Assembly (NCBI RefSeq): GCF_000010125.1
Contig: NC_007350.1
Coordinates: 1,798,001-1,862,000, forward strand
DNA: 64,000 bases
Source: Staphylococcus saprophyticus subsp. saprophyticus ATCC 15305 = NCTC 7292
GTDB taxonomy: Bacteria > Bacillota > Bacilli > Staphylococcales > Staphylococcaceae
Reading direction: 5' to 3'
Positions 10,367 to 19,793 of the stretch are shown one piece after another. Position 1 is the first letter of the stretch; each line of letters starts with the position of its first letter. The notes beneath the pieces are model-generated. The model was not told where the DNA came from and ran no database searches. It worked only from the letters and a program-made list of their open reading frames with translations. The translations under genes were made by a program, and so were the position numbers.

Positions 10367-10837
10367 ATGTCACGCAAAACTTATGAAAAACTAGCACATG
10401 TGAATGGCATGTTTAATGTTTTAGAGCAGCAATTGATTCACAGCAAAGATATGGCGCTATTCAGAAATGAATTTTTCTACGTTAATCATGAACATCGTGA
10501 GAATTATGAGGCCTTACGCATTTACTATAAAGATAGTGACCTTAATCCTGTAGTTGATGGTGCGTGTTACATCGTTGCACTCCCAGAAATATTTGAAAAA
10601 GTTGATGTTTTTGAATCTGAGTTACCATTTACTTGGGTATATGATCAAAATGGTATCACTGATACTATGAAGCAAATCAGTGTACCTATCCAATACTTGA
10701 TTGCTGCAGCGTTAGAAGTAACCGATGTAAACCTATTCAAACCTTCTGGCTTTACCATGGGAATGAATAACTGGAATATTGCACAAATGCGTATTTTTTG
10801 GCAGTATACAGCAATCGTAAGAAAAGAAGCACAATAA
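10367..10837 (+). CDS. DUF2538 family protein
   Basis: A soluble protein of 156 residues with no signal peptide or membrane helix. I recognise it as the conserved staphylococcal DUF2538 protein found between lcpB and the acetyltransferase gene near atl in S. aureus. Conserved stretches such as FFYVNHEHRENYEAL and GFTMGMNNWNIAQMR support this. It starts 20 bases after lcpB with a strong AAAGGAG and is followed by a terminator, so it is probably cotranscribed with lcpB. Its function is unknown. Confidence 0.85.
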   Translation: MSRKTYEKLAHVNGMFNVLEQQLIHSKDMALFRNEFFYVNHEHRENYEALRIYYKDSDLNPVVDGACYIVALPEIFEKVDVFESELPFTWVYDQNGITDTMKQISVPIQYLIAAALEVTDVNLFKPSGFTMGMNNWNIAQMRIFWQYTAIVRKEAQ

Positions 10838-10850
10838 ATTCAAATAACTC

Positions 10851-10885
10851 TACCCTACCATCTATTTTATGGTAGGGTATTTTTA
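10851..10885 (+). terminator. Terminator after the DUF2538 gene
   Basis: An 11-bp perfect stem (10851-10861 with 10869-10879) is followed by a T run. It ends the lcpB-DUF2538 transcript. Confidence 0.88.
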
Positions 10886-10914
10886 ATATCTAAAATGAGA
10901 AAAGAGGTAAATAT

Positions 10915-11337
10915 ATGTTTAATATTGTGACTACACCTAAAATGATGGACGATGCATTAGAAATTCGTAAAGAAGTATTTGTGAAAGAACAAGGTGTTCC
11001 ATTAGAAAATGAAATTGATCAATTTGAAGACGTTGCCACTCATGTCATTGGTTATGATTCAAATCATATACCTTTTGCTACTGGAAGATTTCGTCCTGTA
11101 AATGATAGTGTAAAAATAGAACGTGTAGCTGTTAGAGCGACGCACCGTAAATCAGGATATGGTCAATTACTTATGCAATTTCTTGAAACATCTGCAAAAC
11201 AACAAGGTTATAGTAAATTGGCGTTAAATGCACAATATCATGCCAAGTCCTTTTATGAAGCGCTTGGTTATAAATCTATTGGTGATATCTTTATGGAAGA
11301 AAATATCGAACACATTGCTATGACAAAAATAATTTAA
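10915..11337 (+). CDS. GNAT family N-acetyltransferase (YjcF/ElaA-like)
   Basis: A small cytosolic acetyl-CoA-dependent acyltransferase of 140 residues; the substrate is unknown. The N-terminal IRKEVFVKEQGVP segment is typical of the YjcF/ElaA branch. The acetyl-CoA-binding motif follows as VRATHRKSGYGQLLM (about residues 72-86), and the C-terminal part has the ALNAQYHAKSFYEALGY signature. The ribosome site AGAGGT lies 7 bases before the ATG. It stands between a terminator and the atl promoter region, so it is likely a single-gene unit. Confidence 0.85.
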   Translation: MFNIVTTPKMMDDALEIRKEVFVKEQGVPLENEIDQFEDVATHVIGYDSNHIPFATGRFRPVNDSVKIERVAVRATHRKSGYGQLLMQFLETSAKQQGYSKLALNAQYHAKSFYEALGYKSIGDIFMEENIEHIAMTKII

Positions 11338-11571
11338 AAATTTTTCATCCGAATATTACAGTTATTCTTCATTTAAATTTTGTAATATTTCAGAAAGTGT
11401 AATATTTTAATATAATGTAAATTAGGCGTTATAACGCTTTTCTATTAGCTTTATAATTTTTTAATACTGGCTTTAGATTAATTTTATATTACAAAACAGT
11501 AAAAACCAGCCTCTAGGTCTTTCGTCGTATTATAATAGGATACAAATATATATAGTTAAAGGGGCAGTTAA

Positions 11572-14500
11572 ATGGCTAAGAAAAAGAACACTTATAAGGT
11601 ACCTTCGATTGTAGCACTTACATTAGCAGGTACAGCTTTGACAACTCATCATGCTCAAGCAGCAAGTAATACACAAGATCAAACTCCGAATAAAAATGTA
11701 TTGGATGACGAAAAAGCACTTAACCAAAGTGAACAAATTAAATCTGAAATTAGCAAACCAACAACTAACATTTCAGGTACACAAACATACCAAGACCCTA
11801 CACAAGTAAAAGATGCATCTTCAAATGAAGATACAAATTATGATGCGCAGTTAGATGAGTTGAATGATCAAACTTCTGAACAAACATCAAATCAAGATAC
11901 ATATAATCAGGAAACAGACGTTCAAGAAGATCAACAAGATGTTTCATCAGATAATGACACGAAATCTTTAGATACTGAGCAAACTTCTGTTGAAGATAAC
12001 AACCAAGAGAATGAAGAAAACAACACTGACTCAATACAATCAGAAACAAATTCAACTAATGAAGCATCACAGACATCTAATGATGTGAGTTCGAATGCTG
12101 AAGAAACAAATACAGATGAAAATTCGTCTGATGTAGCAAATCAAAATGAACCTGTTGCTCAAAATGACAAAGCAGAAACTTCTAATGAAGACGTTGCTTC
12201 TTCTGACGTTAAGCAAGACGGCACTCATAGTGACGCTAACACTTCTGATGTAGCAGATAAAAATGAATCTGAAACTCAAGATGACAAAGCAGAAACTTCT
12301 AATGAAGACGTTGCTTCTTCGTACTTTAAACAAGACGACACTCAAAGTGACGATAACGCTTCTGATGATGTAAAAGATCAAAACGAATCTGAGACTCAAA
12401 ATGATAAAGCAGAATCTTCTAATGAAGATGACGTTGCTTCTTCTGATGTTAAGCAAGACGACACTCATAGTGACGCTAACACTTCTGATGTAGCAGATCA
12501 AAATGAATCTGAAACTCAAGATGACAAAGCAGAAACTTCTAATGAAGATGACGTTGCTTCTTCTGACGTTAATCAAGACGACACTCATAGTGACGCTAAC
12601 GCTTCTGATGATGTAAAAGATCAAAACGAATCTGAGACTCAAAATGATAAAGCAGAAACTTCTAATGAAGATGACGTTGCTTCTTCTGATGTTAAGCAAG
12701 ACGACACTCATAGTGACGCTAACGCTTCTGATATAGCAGATCAAAACGAATCTGTTGCTCAAAATGATAAAGCAGAAACTTCTAATGAAGACGTTGCTTC
12801 TAGTGATAAACAAGACGACACTCATAGTGACGCTAACGCTTCTGATATAGCAGATCAAAATGAATCTGCCACTCAAGATGACAAAGCAACTTCTAAAGAA
12901 GATGACGTTGTTTCTAATGACAAGCAAGATAATGCCAAAGTATCTACATCATCTAAAGAAGCTTCTACAGCAGAAAACAAAGTACAGCCAGCTACATTTA
13001 GTGCAAAAGTAACACCTAAGCTTAGAGTAGCTACTACTAGTGCTAATACTGCAGTAGCAACACGTTCTGCAGTAACTAAAGAAGCAACAACACGTGCGGC
13101 ATTACCTAAATATTCACCAAAAGTTAATTCATCAATTAATAACTATATTCGTAAAAATAATTTTAAAGCACCAAATTACGAACAAGATATAGCAAATTAC
13201 TTACCTCAATATAATTACCGTTATGGCAAACCTGAAGGTATTGTAATGCATGATACTGCTAATGATAATTCAACTATCACTGGTGAGATTAACTATATGA
13301 AGAATAATTACACGAGCGCTTTTGTTCATGCATATGTAGATGGTGATCGTATTATTGAAACTGCAAATACTGACTACTTAGCATGGGGTGCCGGTCCACA
13401 AGCAAATGATCGTTTTATACATGTTGAATTAGTTCATACGCATGACTATGACTCTTTTGCACGTTCAATAAATAATTATGCAGACTACGCAGCAACTAAC
13501 CTACAATATTATGGTTTAGTCCCAGACAGTGCTGAATATGATGGTGTTGGTACGGTATGGACTCACCAAGCAGTCAGCAATTATCTAGGTGGTTCTGACC
13601 ACTCTGACCCTCATGGTTACTTAGCAGCACATAATTATAGCTATGATGAACTTTACGATTTAATTTATGAAAAATATTTAATTAAAACTGGTCAAGCAGC
13701 AGCATGGGGTACTACTTCTTCTGGCAGTACAGGTGGTACTGGTGGTAGCACTGGTTCTGGAAACACAGGCACAACTCCCCCATCAAAATCAGGTACCGTT
13801 AAAGTTACTGAAAATAATGGCGTAGGCCGTATCAACTCAAAAAATGATGGTTTATACACAACCGTTTATGACCAAAAAGGTAAAAAGACTGATCGTGTAA
13901 ACCAAACACTTAAAGTTACTAAATCTGCTACTTTAGGTAAAGAACAATACTATTTAGTTTCTGACTATAACAAAGGCACTTTAATTGGTTGGGTACATCA
14001 AGGTGATGTGAGTTATAACGCCGCTAAAGCCGCTGCAAAAATCAATAAAACTTATAAAATTAATCCTGGAGAAGTGATTTATACAGTTCCTTGGGGAACA
14101 AGTAGTCAAAAAGCAGGTTCTGTTTCAGGTAAATCAGCTCAAACATTTAAAGCAACTAAGCAACAACAAATTGGTAAAACAAACTATATTTATGGTACTG
14201 TAAATAATTTAACTGGATGGGTTAGCTTAAGTAAATTAACAGCACCATCTACGACGCCAAGCAAGCCGTCTACGACTGCCAAGTTAGTTGTATCTAATTT
14301 AACTAATCAACAAGGTACAGTTGCTAAATCTAATCATGGTGTATATACATCTGTATATGATAAGCAAGGTGTACAAAAATCATATGTGAATGGTCAAACA
14401 TACAAATTAAGTAAAAAAGCAACTTTAGGTAGCAATGCATTTTATTTAATTACTGATAATAAAACCAATACTAATTTAGGTTGGATGCAAACTGGAGATA

Positions 14501-15963
14501 TAACAGTTAAAGAGACTGCTAAGAAACCAGCAGCAACTCAAACACAAACTGTAAGTAAGATTGGTCAATTAAATGCTACTAATTCTGGAATTAAAACAAC
14601 AGTTTATGATCCAAAAGGTAAAGATGCATCTAAATTCTCAGGTAAAACATTTACTGTTACTAAACAACGTACACAAGGCAATAACACATATGTCTTAATC
14701 CAAAATACAAATCAAAACACACCAATCGGTTGGGTTAATACAAAAGATATCAATACACGTAACTTAAGTAAGACAACGGCTAAAAATGGTCAATATACTG
14801 TTAAAGCTACAAATAATGGTCTTTATGCTGTCCCTTGGGGTACAAAATCACAACAACTAGATACTTTAAAAAATGTAAAAAACAATCAATTTAATGCATC
14901 AAAATCAGTCTACGTTGACAAAGATGAATATATCTACGGTATTGTTAATAATAAAACTGGTTGGATTGCTGCAAAAGATTTAAATAGTACCACGAAGACA
15001 CCTAGCGTTACAAAATCAGCTGTAACACCTATAAAATATGATTACATCATTCATAACCAAAAAGGTAGTTATTATATTGATCCATTAACAGGAAAAGCTG
15101 CTGGTTCATTGAAAGACTTTTATGAAGGTATTTTCACTGTATATGAAAAACAAGTCATTAATGGTGTCACTTGGTACCATGGTAAATTAGCTAATGGTAA
15201 AGTTGTTTGGGTAAAAGAAGATGACTTACGTAAAGAATTAGTGAAATATTACAAATCAGGTCTTACACTTGATCAAGCAGTTGCTATCCAAAAAGGATTG
15301 AAATTCAAACCACAAATTCAACATACAGCTGGTAAATGGGAAGATGCTTCTGCAACTGAAATTAAAAATGCTATGGATTCTAGCAAATTAATTAAAGATC
15401 CAACTCAAAAATATCAATTCTTACGTTTAGATAAATCACAAAATATTTCTTCAGCTGATTTGGATAAACTATTAGTTGGTAAAGGTATTTTAGAAGGCCA
15501 AGGTGAAGCATTTAGCGAAGCTGCCAAAGCTTATAATATCAATGAAGTATATTTAATTTCACATGCCCTACTTGAAACTGGTAATGGTACATCTAAACTA
15601 GCTAATGGCGGAGATGTTGTTAACGGTAAAGTCGTAACTAATGGCAAAGATAAATACTATAATATGTTTGGTATTGGTGCTGTTGATAGCGATGCTGTTA
15701 AACAAGGTTTCGCTACAGCCAAGAATAATGGTTGGAATACTGTTAAAAAAGCAATTGTTGGTGGTGCTAAATTCATCGCTGGCTCATATATCAATCAAGG
15801 TCAAAACACACTTTACAAAATGCGTTGGAACCCTGAAAATCCAGGTGTTCATCAATATGCAACAGATGTAGCATGGGCAGCACATAATGCTACACGTATT
15901 AAAGGGTTTTATGATTCAATGGGTAAATTAGGTAAATACTTCGACGTAGATACTTATAAATAA
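11572..15963 (+). CDS. atl: Bifunctional autolysin Atl (amidase and glucosaminidase)
   Basis: The major secreted autolysin, processed into an N-acetylmuramoyl-L-alanine amidase and an endo-beta-N-acetylglucosaminidase that separate daughter cells; it also mediates attachment. The 1463-residue precursor has a signal peptide ending near residue 30 (HHAQA), then a propeptide of about 480 residues. The propeptide contains seven copies of a 39-42-residue Asp/Ser/Glu-rich repeat. The amidase_2 domain (about residues 525-710; EGIVMHDTAN, ending in SDHSDPHGY) is followed by three pairs of GW/SH3-type repeats (about 740-1180). The C-terminal glucosaminidase domain spans about 1270-1463, with the HALLETGNG catalytic Glu. 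A Gly/Ser/Thr-rich linker follows the amidase. The start has a GGGGCAG ribosome site. Confidence 0.96.
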   Translation: MAKKKNTYKVPSIVALTLAGTALTTHHAQAASNTQDQTPNKNVLDDEKALNQSEQIKSEISKPTTNISGTQTYQDPTQVKDASSNEDTNYDAQLDELNDQTSEQTSNQDTYNQETDVQEDQQDVSSDNDTKSLDTEQTSVEDNNQENEENNTDSIQSETNSTNEASQTSNDVSSNAEETNTDENSSDVANQNEPVAQNDKAETSNEDVASSDVKQDGTHSDANTSDVADKNESETQDDKAETSNEDVASSYFKQDDTQSDDNASDDVKDQNESETQNDKAESSNEDDVASSDVKQDDTHSDANTSDVADQNESETQDDKAETSNEDDVASSDVNQDDTHSDANASDDVKDQNESETQNDKAETSNEDDVASSDVKQDDTHSDANASDIADQNESVAQNDKAETSNEDVASSDKQDDTHSDANASDIADQNESATQDDKATSKEDDVVSNDKQDNAKVSTSSKEASTAENKVQPATFSAKVTPKLRVATTSANTAVATRSAVTKEATTRAALPKYSPKVNSSINNYIRKNNFKAPNYEQDIANYLPQYNYRYGKPEGIVMHDTANDNSTITGEINYMKNNYTSAFVHAYVDGDRIIETANTDYLAWGAGPQANDRFIHVELVHTHDYDSFARSINNYADYAATNLQYYGLVPDSAEYDGVGTVWTHQAVSNYLGGSDHSDPHGYLAAHNYSYDELYDLIYEKYLIKTGQAAAWGTTSSGSTGGTGGSTGSGNTGTTPPSKSGTVKVTENNGVGRINSKNDGLYTTVYDQKGKKTDRVNQTLKVTKSATLGKEQYYLVSDYNKGTLIGWVHQGDVSYNAAKAAAKINKTYKINPGEVIYTVPWGTSSQKAGSVSGKSAQTFKATKQQQIGKTNYIYGTVNNLTGWVSLSKLTAPSTTPSKPSTTAKLVVSNLTNQQGTVAKSNHGVYTSVYDKQGVQKSYVNGQTYKLSKKATLGSNAFYLITDNKTNTNLGWMQTGDITVKETAKKPAATQTQTVSKIGQLNATNSGIKTTVYDPKGKDASKFSGKTFTVTKQRTQGNNTYVLIQNTNQNTPIGWVNTKDINTRNLSKTTAKNGQYTVKATNNGLYAVPWGTKSQQLDTLKNVKNNQFNASKSVYVDKDEYIYGIVNNKTGWIAAKDLNSTTKTPSVTKSAVTPIKYDYIIHNQKGSYYIDPLTGKAAGSLKDFYEGIFTVYEKQVINGVTWYHGKLANGKVVWVKEDDLRKELVKYYKSGLTLDQAVAIQKGLKFKPQIQHTAGKWEDASATEIKNAMDSSKLIKDPTQKYQFLRLDKSQNISSADLDKLLVGKGILEGQGEAFSEAAKAYNINEVYLISHALLETGNGTSKLANGGDVVNGKVVTNGKDKYYNMFGIGAVDSDAVKQGFATAKNNGWNTVKKAIVGGAKFIAGSYINQGQNTLYKMRWNPENPGVHQYATDVAWAAHNATRIKGFYDSMGKLGKYFDVDTYK
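12145..12950 (+). repeat. Seven in-frame repeats in the Atl propeptide
   Basis: The DNA holds seven imperfect direct repeats of about 117-126 bp. Each encodes NES(E/V)(T/A)Q(N/D)DKAETSNED followed by a VASSDVKQDDTHSDAN-like half. Copies differ by insertion or loss of one Asp codon and of short 3-12-bp pieces, as expected from slippage or unequal recombination. Repeats 3 and 5, and 2 and 4, are most alike, suggesting that a two-unit block was duplicated. The last copy is degenerate (ATSKED). Confidence 0.93.
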
Positions 15964-16083
15964 TCGTACTACTTTTTAGAGGCATTATTAAATGTTTATC
16001 AGCTTTACCTGTATCCCAATTTTTGGTATTTGATGACTAAAAAGTAAAAATCACTTTATGCTTTATAAATAACAAAAGATATT

Positions 16084-16150
16084 AAACGAAACGTAGGTAA
16101 TACATCACTTTTCAAAAAAGTGCTATATATCACCTACGCTTCGTTTATTT
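16084..16150. terminator. Bidirectional terminator between atl and the MarR gene
   Basis: A long imperfect stem: AAACGAA with AACGTAGGTxATA on the left pairs with TATCACCTACG and TTCGTTT on the right. A nested AAGTG/CACTT hairpin lies at the tip. T runs flank it on both strands, serving the convergent atl and MarR genes. Confidence 0.85.
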
Positions 16151-16156
16151 TATATT

Positions 16157-16582
16157 TCATTTAATAAAATATGTATGATGTGCATTTAATTTTTTTAATA
16201 ACTGATTTAAGCTTTCAATATCTTTAGCTGTTAAATTTTGACATCGTGCTTCGATTAGCGCTATCCTAACTTCATTTATTTGTTCGACTAAAGCTTTTGA
16301 CTTCTCTGTCACCATTAAATCTTTGCATCTCATATCCTTATTGGATTGTTTGCTCGTGATATAACCCATTTGACATAACTTCTTGATCCAACGTGATACG
16401 ATAGATTGTTCTTTATTAATCTTCATTGTTAAATCATATTGAGATAACTTTTTATAATTATATAAAATTCTTAGCATCTCCAATTGCTCTGAAGTTAAAT
16501 CTGTACGTTGTCCAAATCGTCTACTTACTAAATTAAGATCATTGCTCGTCAGTGTAATTAATTGTTCTAGTTGTTTATACAT
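16157..16582 (-). CDS. MarR/SarA-family transcriptional regulator
   Basis: A DNA-binding regulator of about 141 residues with a winged-helix fold. The helix-turn-helix lies near residues 55-85 (LSQYDLTMKINKEQSIVSRWIKKL), followed by a short wing. There is no cysteine in the N-terminal dimer helix, so it is not of the one-Cys oxidation-sensing type. The ATG at 16582 is chosen because GGAG lies 9 bases upstream; a GTG 15 bases earlier is possible. It is divergent from the acyltransferase gene and may control it. A homologue of similar position exists beside atl in S. aureus; the target is unknown. Confidence 0.78.
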   Translation of the reverse strand: MYKQLEQLITLTSNDLNLVSRRFGQRTDLTSEQLEMLRILYNYKKLSQYDLTMKINKEQSIVSRWIKKLCQMGYITSKQSNKDMRCKDLMVTEKSKALVEQINEVRIALIEARCQNLTAKDIESLNQLLKKLNAHHTYFIK

Positions 16583-16782
16583 GTTGGTCATCTCCACTAC
16601 TTTAAATTAAATTCTTAAGAGGTTAAATACACTATTTTATTTTCTAATATTATAATAGTATTCTTCCTAATATACAATAATAAAAGACAAATTGTACTAT
16701 TTTGTTGCATTTCTCATATGTTTTATAATAAATTAGAAGTAGCGCATATAAAATTTATCGCATATATAAAAGGAGCAAAATA

Positions 16783-17787
16783 ATGTCACAATTGAAAGAG
16801 AGAGATTACTTTTTCGATAATGCTAGAGCAATGTTAATCTTTCTTGTTGTGTTTGGCCATTTATTACAGCCATATACAGAAGCCAGTAAACATCTTTCTT
16901 CATTGTATTTAACAATATACAGCTTTCATATGCCGGGCTTTTTATTTATTTCTGGTTATTTTGCAAAAAAAGCAGGCCAAGCTGGTTATTTAGAAAAAGT
17001 CTCTAAAAAACTATTAATTCCTTACGTTATTTTCTTTGGCTTTTTCTCTTTTTACTATTATTTAACTGGTAAAGAAGATAGTGTGAAATTTGATCCATTC
17101 GATCCAGTATTTGCATTATGGTTTTTACTTACATTATTCTTTTTCCACGTTATATTAGTAATCGTGAAGGATTATAAACCATACTATGTTTTACCGATTG
17201 CTATAATTATCTCATTATTTGCGGGTTATTCATCAAATATCGATAATTATCTAAGCTTTTCAAGAACCATCATGTTCTTTCCAATATTTTATTTAGGTTA
17301 TCTGTTTACGAATAAGCATATCCAAACTTTAAAAAATAAAAAACTTGTTCCAATCTCTATCATCATTTTGATTGTATTTTATGTTACTTATACATATCAT
17401 CCTATTAATGCAGATAGGTTATTAGGTGACTCACCCTATATGTCACTCGAAGGTAAACAAGACTTATACAGTCCTATTAAAAGGTTATTACTTTATTTCA
17501 TAATTTTAATAACACTTTTCTCTTTCTTAAATCTAATACCAGAAAAAGAAAAGTTTTACACTTATATTGGACGTAGAACAATGTATGTTTATTTATTACA
17601 TGGTTTAGTCATCGGGGTTATACGTGGATTCGGTATTTATCCATTTAAAGATTCAGTATCGATATTAACTTATGTCTATTTACTGCTCTTTACGACGATT
17701 ATTGTCTATGCATTATCAACACGTTTTGTATCAAAATGGACAAATCCAATTATTAATCTACAATCCCCTTCTAAATTCAAAGAATAA
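16783..17787 (+). CDS. Membrane acyltransferase (acyltransferase 3 family)
   Basis: An integral membrane protein of 334 residues with about ten helices, of the family that includes IcaC- and OatA-like O-acyltransferases. The family signature is at the start: RDYFFDNARAMLIFLVVFGH, with the conserved His in the first helix, and a later FHMPGFLFISGYF segment. It lacks the extra SGNH domain of OatA. The acceptor (a surface polysaccharide or other envelope component) cannot be told from the sequence. AAAGGAG precedes the ATG; two hairpins follow the gene. Confidence 0.85.
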   Translation: MSQLKERDYFFDNARAMLIFLVVFGHLLQPYTEASKHLSSLYLTIYSFHMPGFLFISGYFAKKAGQAGYLEKVSKKLLIPYVIFFGFFSFYYYLTGKEDSVKFDPFDPVFALWFLLTLFFFHVILVIVKDYKPYYVLPIAIIISLFAGYSSNIDNYLSFSRTIMFFPIFYLGYLFTNKHIQTLKNKKLVPISIIILIVFYVTYTYHPINADRLLGDSPYMSLEGKQDLYSPIKRLLLYFIILITLFSFLNLIPEKEKFYTYIGRRTMYVYLLHGLVIGVIRGFGIYPFKDSVSILTYVYLLLFTTIIVYALSTRFVSKWTNPIINLQSPSKFKE

Positions 17788-17879
17788 AGGTACTGTGAAA
17801 CGCGATATGATATATTTAAAGTAATGATGCGTAACCATTAATTAACGCAATCGCTTTATAGCAAGTATCATTAAAAAAT

Positions 17880-17974
17880 AAGCATGATATAAATTTTTGC
17901 TATCCATTATAACTTTATATCGACATGCTTGTGGAGCGAGAATCAAAAGCCAAAGCTATCTTTGATTCTCGCTC
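17880..17974 (+). promoter_or_regulatory. Two adjacent hairpins upstream of the aminotransferase gene
   Basis: The first hairpin pairs 17880-17893 with 17914-17930, with a 3-base bulge. The second has a perfect 14-bp stem, 17934-17947 with 17961-17974. Neither is followed by a T run on the plus strand. They lie between the acyltransferase stop and the aminotransferase start, 56 bases before its ATG. They could be weak terminators, an RNA-stability element or a leader structure. Confidence 0.55.
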
Positions 17975-18030
17975 TAACTCTACATATAAAATTAAATTTG
18001 GTATTTTTAAATCTTGAGGTGATTTATACA

Positions 18031-19191
18031 ATGAAACTATCATTAAATAATAATTCAAAACATTTAAGTGCACCAAGTATTCGTCAATTTTCAAGCCGTA
18101 TTAGCGGTATAAAAGACTGTATTAATTTAACAATTGGTCAACCAGATTTTCCAATGCCTGATGTTGTTAAATCTGCTTATATCCAGGCAATAAATGAAAA
18201 TCAAACAAGCTATTCACATAATAAAGGTCTAGTGGAAACAAGAAATGCAGTTAGCCAATATTTCCATCAACGTTATGGATTTAAATATAGTTCCGAAGAA
18301 ATTATTATTACCAACGGTGCTAGTGAAGCATTAGATACTGCATTAAGAAGCATCATTGATGAAGGTGATGAAATATTAATACCAGGTCCAGTATATTCTG
18401 GCTATATTCCACTTATCAAAACATTAGGTGGCGTGCCGGTTTATATTGATACCACAGAGACGAATTATAAAGTCACACCTGAAGCTATAGAGGCACATTT
18501 AACTGCGAAGACCAAAGCCATATTACTAAACTACCCTACTAATCCAACGGGCGTCATTTTGAACCACAATGAGGTTCAAGCACTAACTGAAACTTTAAAG
18601 CATATGCCTATATTTGTTATTAGTGATGAGATATATGCTGAAAACACTTTTACTGGCAAACATACATCATTCGCTGAATTCCCATCTATTAGAGAACAAT
18701 TATTATTAGTTGGTGGTTTAAGTAAATCTCACTCTGCTACAGGTATTCGCATTGGATTCTTAATAGGTCCAGAATATCTTATTGAAAAATTAACTTTTAT
18801 GCATGCCTACAATTGTATTTGTGCAAATGTACCAGCACAAATTGCTTGTATCGCTGCATTGAACGAAGGACTTGAAGCACCACAATATATGAACCAAGCA
18901 TATATTGAACGCCGTAATTTCCTTATACAAAAACTTGAATCATTAGGTTTTGAACTCGATGCCAAACCTGAAGGTGCTTTTTATATTTTCCCAAGTATTC
19001 AACGCTTTACAGAAAACGATTTTGACTTTTGTGTAGATGTTCTGGAAAATGCTCATGTTGCAATTGTACCTGGTTCATCTTTTACTGATATTGGAAAGGG
19101 GCATGTTCGTATATCTTACGCATACGAACTTGATGCTTTAAAAGAAGCCATGAGAAGATTAGAAGATTACCTTAAAAATAAATATAATTAA
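18031..19191 (+). CDS. PLP-dependent aminotransferase, class I/II (PatA-like)
   Basis: A cytosolic aspartate-aminotransferase-fold enzyme of 386 residues. The PLP lysine lies in GGLSKSHSATGIRIGF, and the NYPTNPTG motif and the C-terminal FTDIGKGHVRISYA substrate-carboxylate Arg are present. It resembles the PatA/N-acetyl-diaminopimelate aminotransferase group, but substrate specificity is not certain. The frame is open further upstream to 17929, but that part runs through the hairpin region. The ATG at 18031 has GAGGTGAT at a proper distance and gives the usual family length. The homologous gene in S. aureus lies next to sspABC. Confidence 0.88.
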   Translation: MKLSLNNNSKHLSAPSIRQFSSRISGIKDCINLTIGQPDFPMPDVVKSAYIQAINENQTSYSHNKGLVETRNAVSQYFHQRYGFKYSSEEIIITNGASEALDTALRSIIDEGDEILIPGPVYSGYIPLIKTLGGVPVYIDTTETNYKVTPEAIEAHLTAKTKAILLNYPTNPTGVILNHNEVQALTETLKHMPIFVISDEIYAENTFTGKHTSFAEFPSIREQLLLVGGLSKSHSATGIRIGFLIGPEYLIEKLTFMHAYNCICANVPAQIACIAALNEGLEAPQYMNQAYIERRNFLIQKLESLGFELDAKPEGAFYIFPSIQRFTENDFDFCVDVLENAHVAIVPGSSFTDIGKGHVRISYAYELDALKEAMRRLEDYLKNKYN

Positions 19192-19197
19192 ATTAAA

Positions 19198-19244
19198 AAC
19201 CGAGTAAAAGTTATGTCTATTAATAACTTTTACTCGGTTTTTTT
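19198..19244. terminator. Bidirectional terminator after the aminotransferase gene
   Basis: A perfect 17-bp stem (19198-19214 with 19223-19239) is followed by a T run. It is shared by the convergent aminotransferase and SarZ-like regulator genes. Confidence 0.9.
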
Positions 19245-19285
19245 ATAAACAAGTGCTGCTCGTCAGCTATTCAATCTTGTTATAT

Positions 19286-19738
19286 TTATCTTTCTTCATC
19301 ATTTATATATATATTTTGTTCAGCGAACGTTTTTAAAATTTCATAATAAGCAAGAGAATCTTCCCTCTTCATATTAAACTGTTGAATGACATCCTCTGAT
19401 ATTTTTGGAAAATGATCTTTCAATTCTAATCCTTTTTCAGTTAATCGAACCTTCACTCTGCGCTCATCTTCTTCCGTTCTCATACGCTCAATAAGTGATT
19501 TTTTTTCTAAACGTTTAATAATTGGACTGATTGTACCTGAATCTAAATAAAGTTCATCACATAAGGTTTTAATATATATAGGTTTATCATTTTCAATATA
19601 AAGTAAGACAATATAATTCGGAAAGCTAATATCAAATTGCTTTAAATACTTATTAAATCTATTTACTACTTCTTTACTAGTAATATAAAATAAATAGCAC
19701 ATTTCTTTTCTCATTTGATCATAATCGTTTGAAGTCAT
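19286..19738 (-). CDS. SarZ/MgrA-like one-cysteine MarR regulator
   Basis: A DNA-binding regulator of 150 residues closest in pattern to staphylococcal SarZ: the N-terminal helix reads MCYLFYITSKEVVNRFNKYL, and LYLDSGTISPIIKRLEKKSLI is the recognition-helix region, followed by a wing with the EDERRVKVRLTEKG pattern. Cys14 sits where SarZ and MgrA carry their single redox-sensing cysteine. SarZ itself is encoded elsewhere in S. aureus, so this is probably a paralogue. The gene sits where S. aureus has sspABC. A strong promoter and a 26-bp palindrome over its -10 box lie just upstream. The ribosome site is GGGGGAGA. Confidence 0.86.
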   Translation of the reverse strand: MTSNDYDQMRKEMCYLFYITSKEVVNRFNKYLKQFDISFPNYIVLLYIENDKPIYIKTLCDELYLDSGTISPIIKRLEKKSLIERMRTEEDERRVKVRLTEKGLELKDHFPKISEDVIQQFNMKREDSLAYYEILKTFAEQNIYINDEER

Positions 19739-19750
19739 CTGTCTCCCCCG

Positions 19751-19793
19751 ATCTATTAATAATAATATTAATAGATGTTTTAATAATAGTCAA
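19751..19793 (-). promoter_or_regulatory. Promoter and 26-bp operator-like palindrome of the SarZ-like gene
   Basis: On the minus strand a -35 box TTGACT (19788-19793) and a -10 box TAATAT (19765-19770) are separated by exactly 17 bases. The -10 box lies inside a palindrome with two perfect 11-base arms (19751-19761 and 19766-19776) around a 4-base spacer. This layout is expected for autorepression by a MarR-type dimer. A 19-base copy of the palindrome core recurs at 19962-19980. Confidence 0.78.

Noticed and set aside
12067..12927. A 286-codon open frame on the strand opposite the atl repeats.
   Set aside because: It is a shadow of the repeated GAC/TCT-rich codons of the Atl propeptide; the product is a repetitive Arg/Phe/Ile string without a ribosome site.
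12145..12950. Regularly spaced repeats as a possible CRISPR array.
   Set aside because: The repeats are contiguous, in frame with atl, and have no unique spacers; no cas genes are nearby.
17929..18030. N-terminal extension of the aminotransferase (34 codons).
   Set aside because: It reads through a perfect hairpin, lacks a ribosome site, and gives a length beyond the family; ATG 18031 has a good site.
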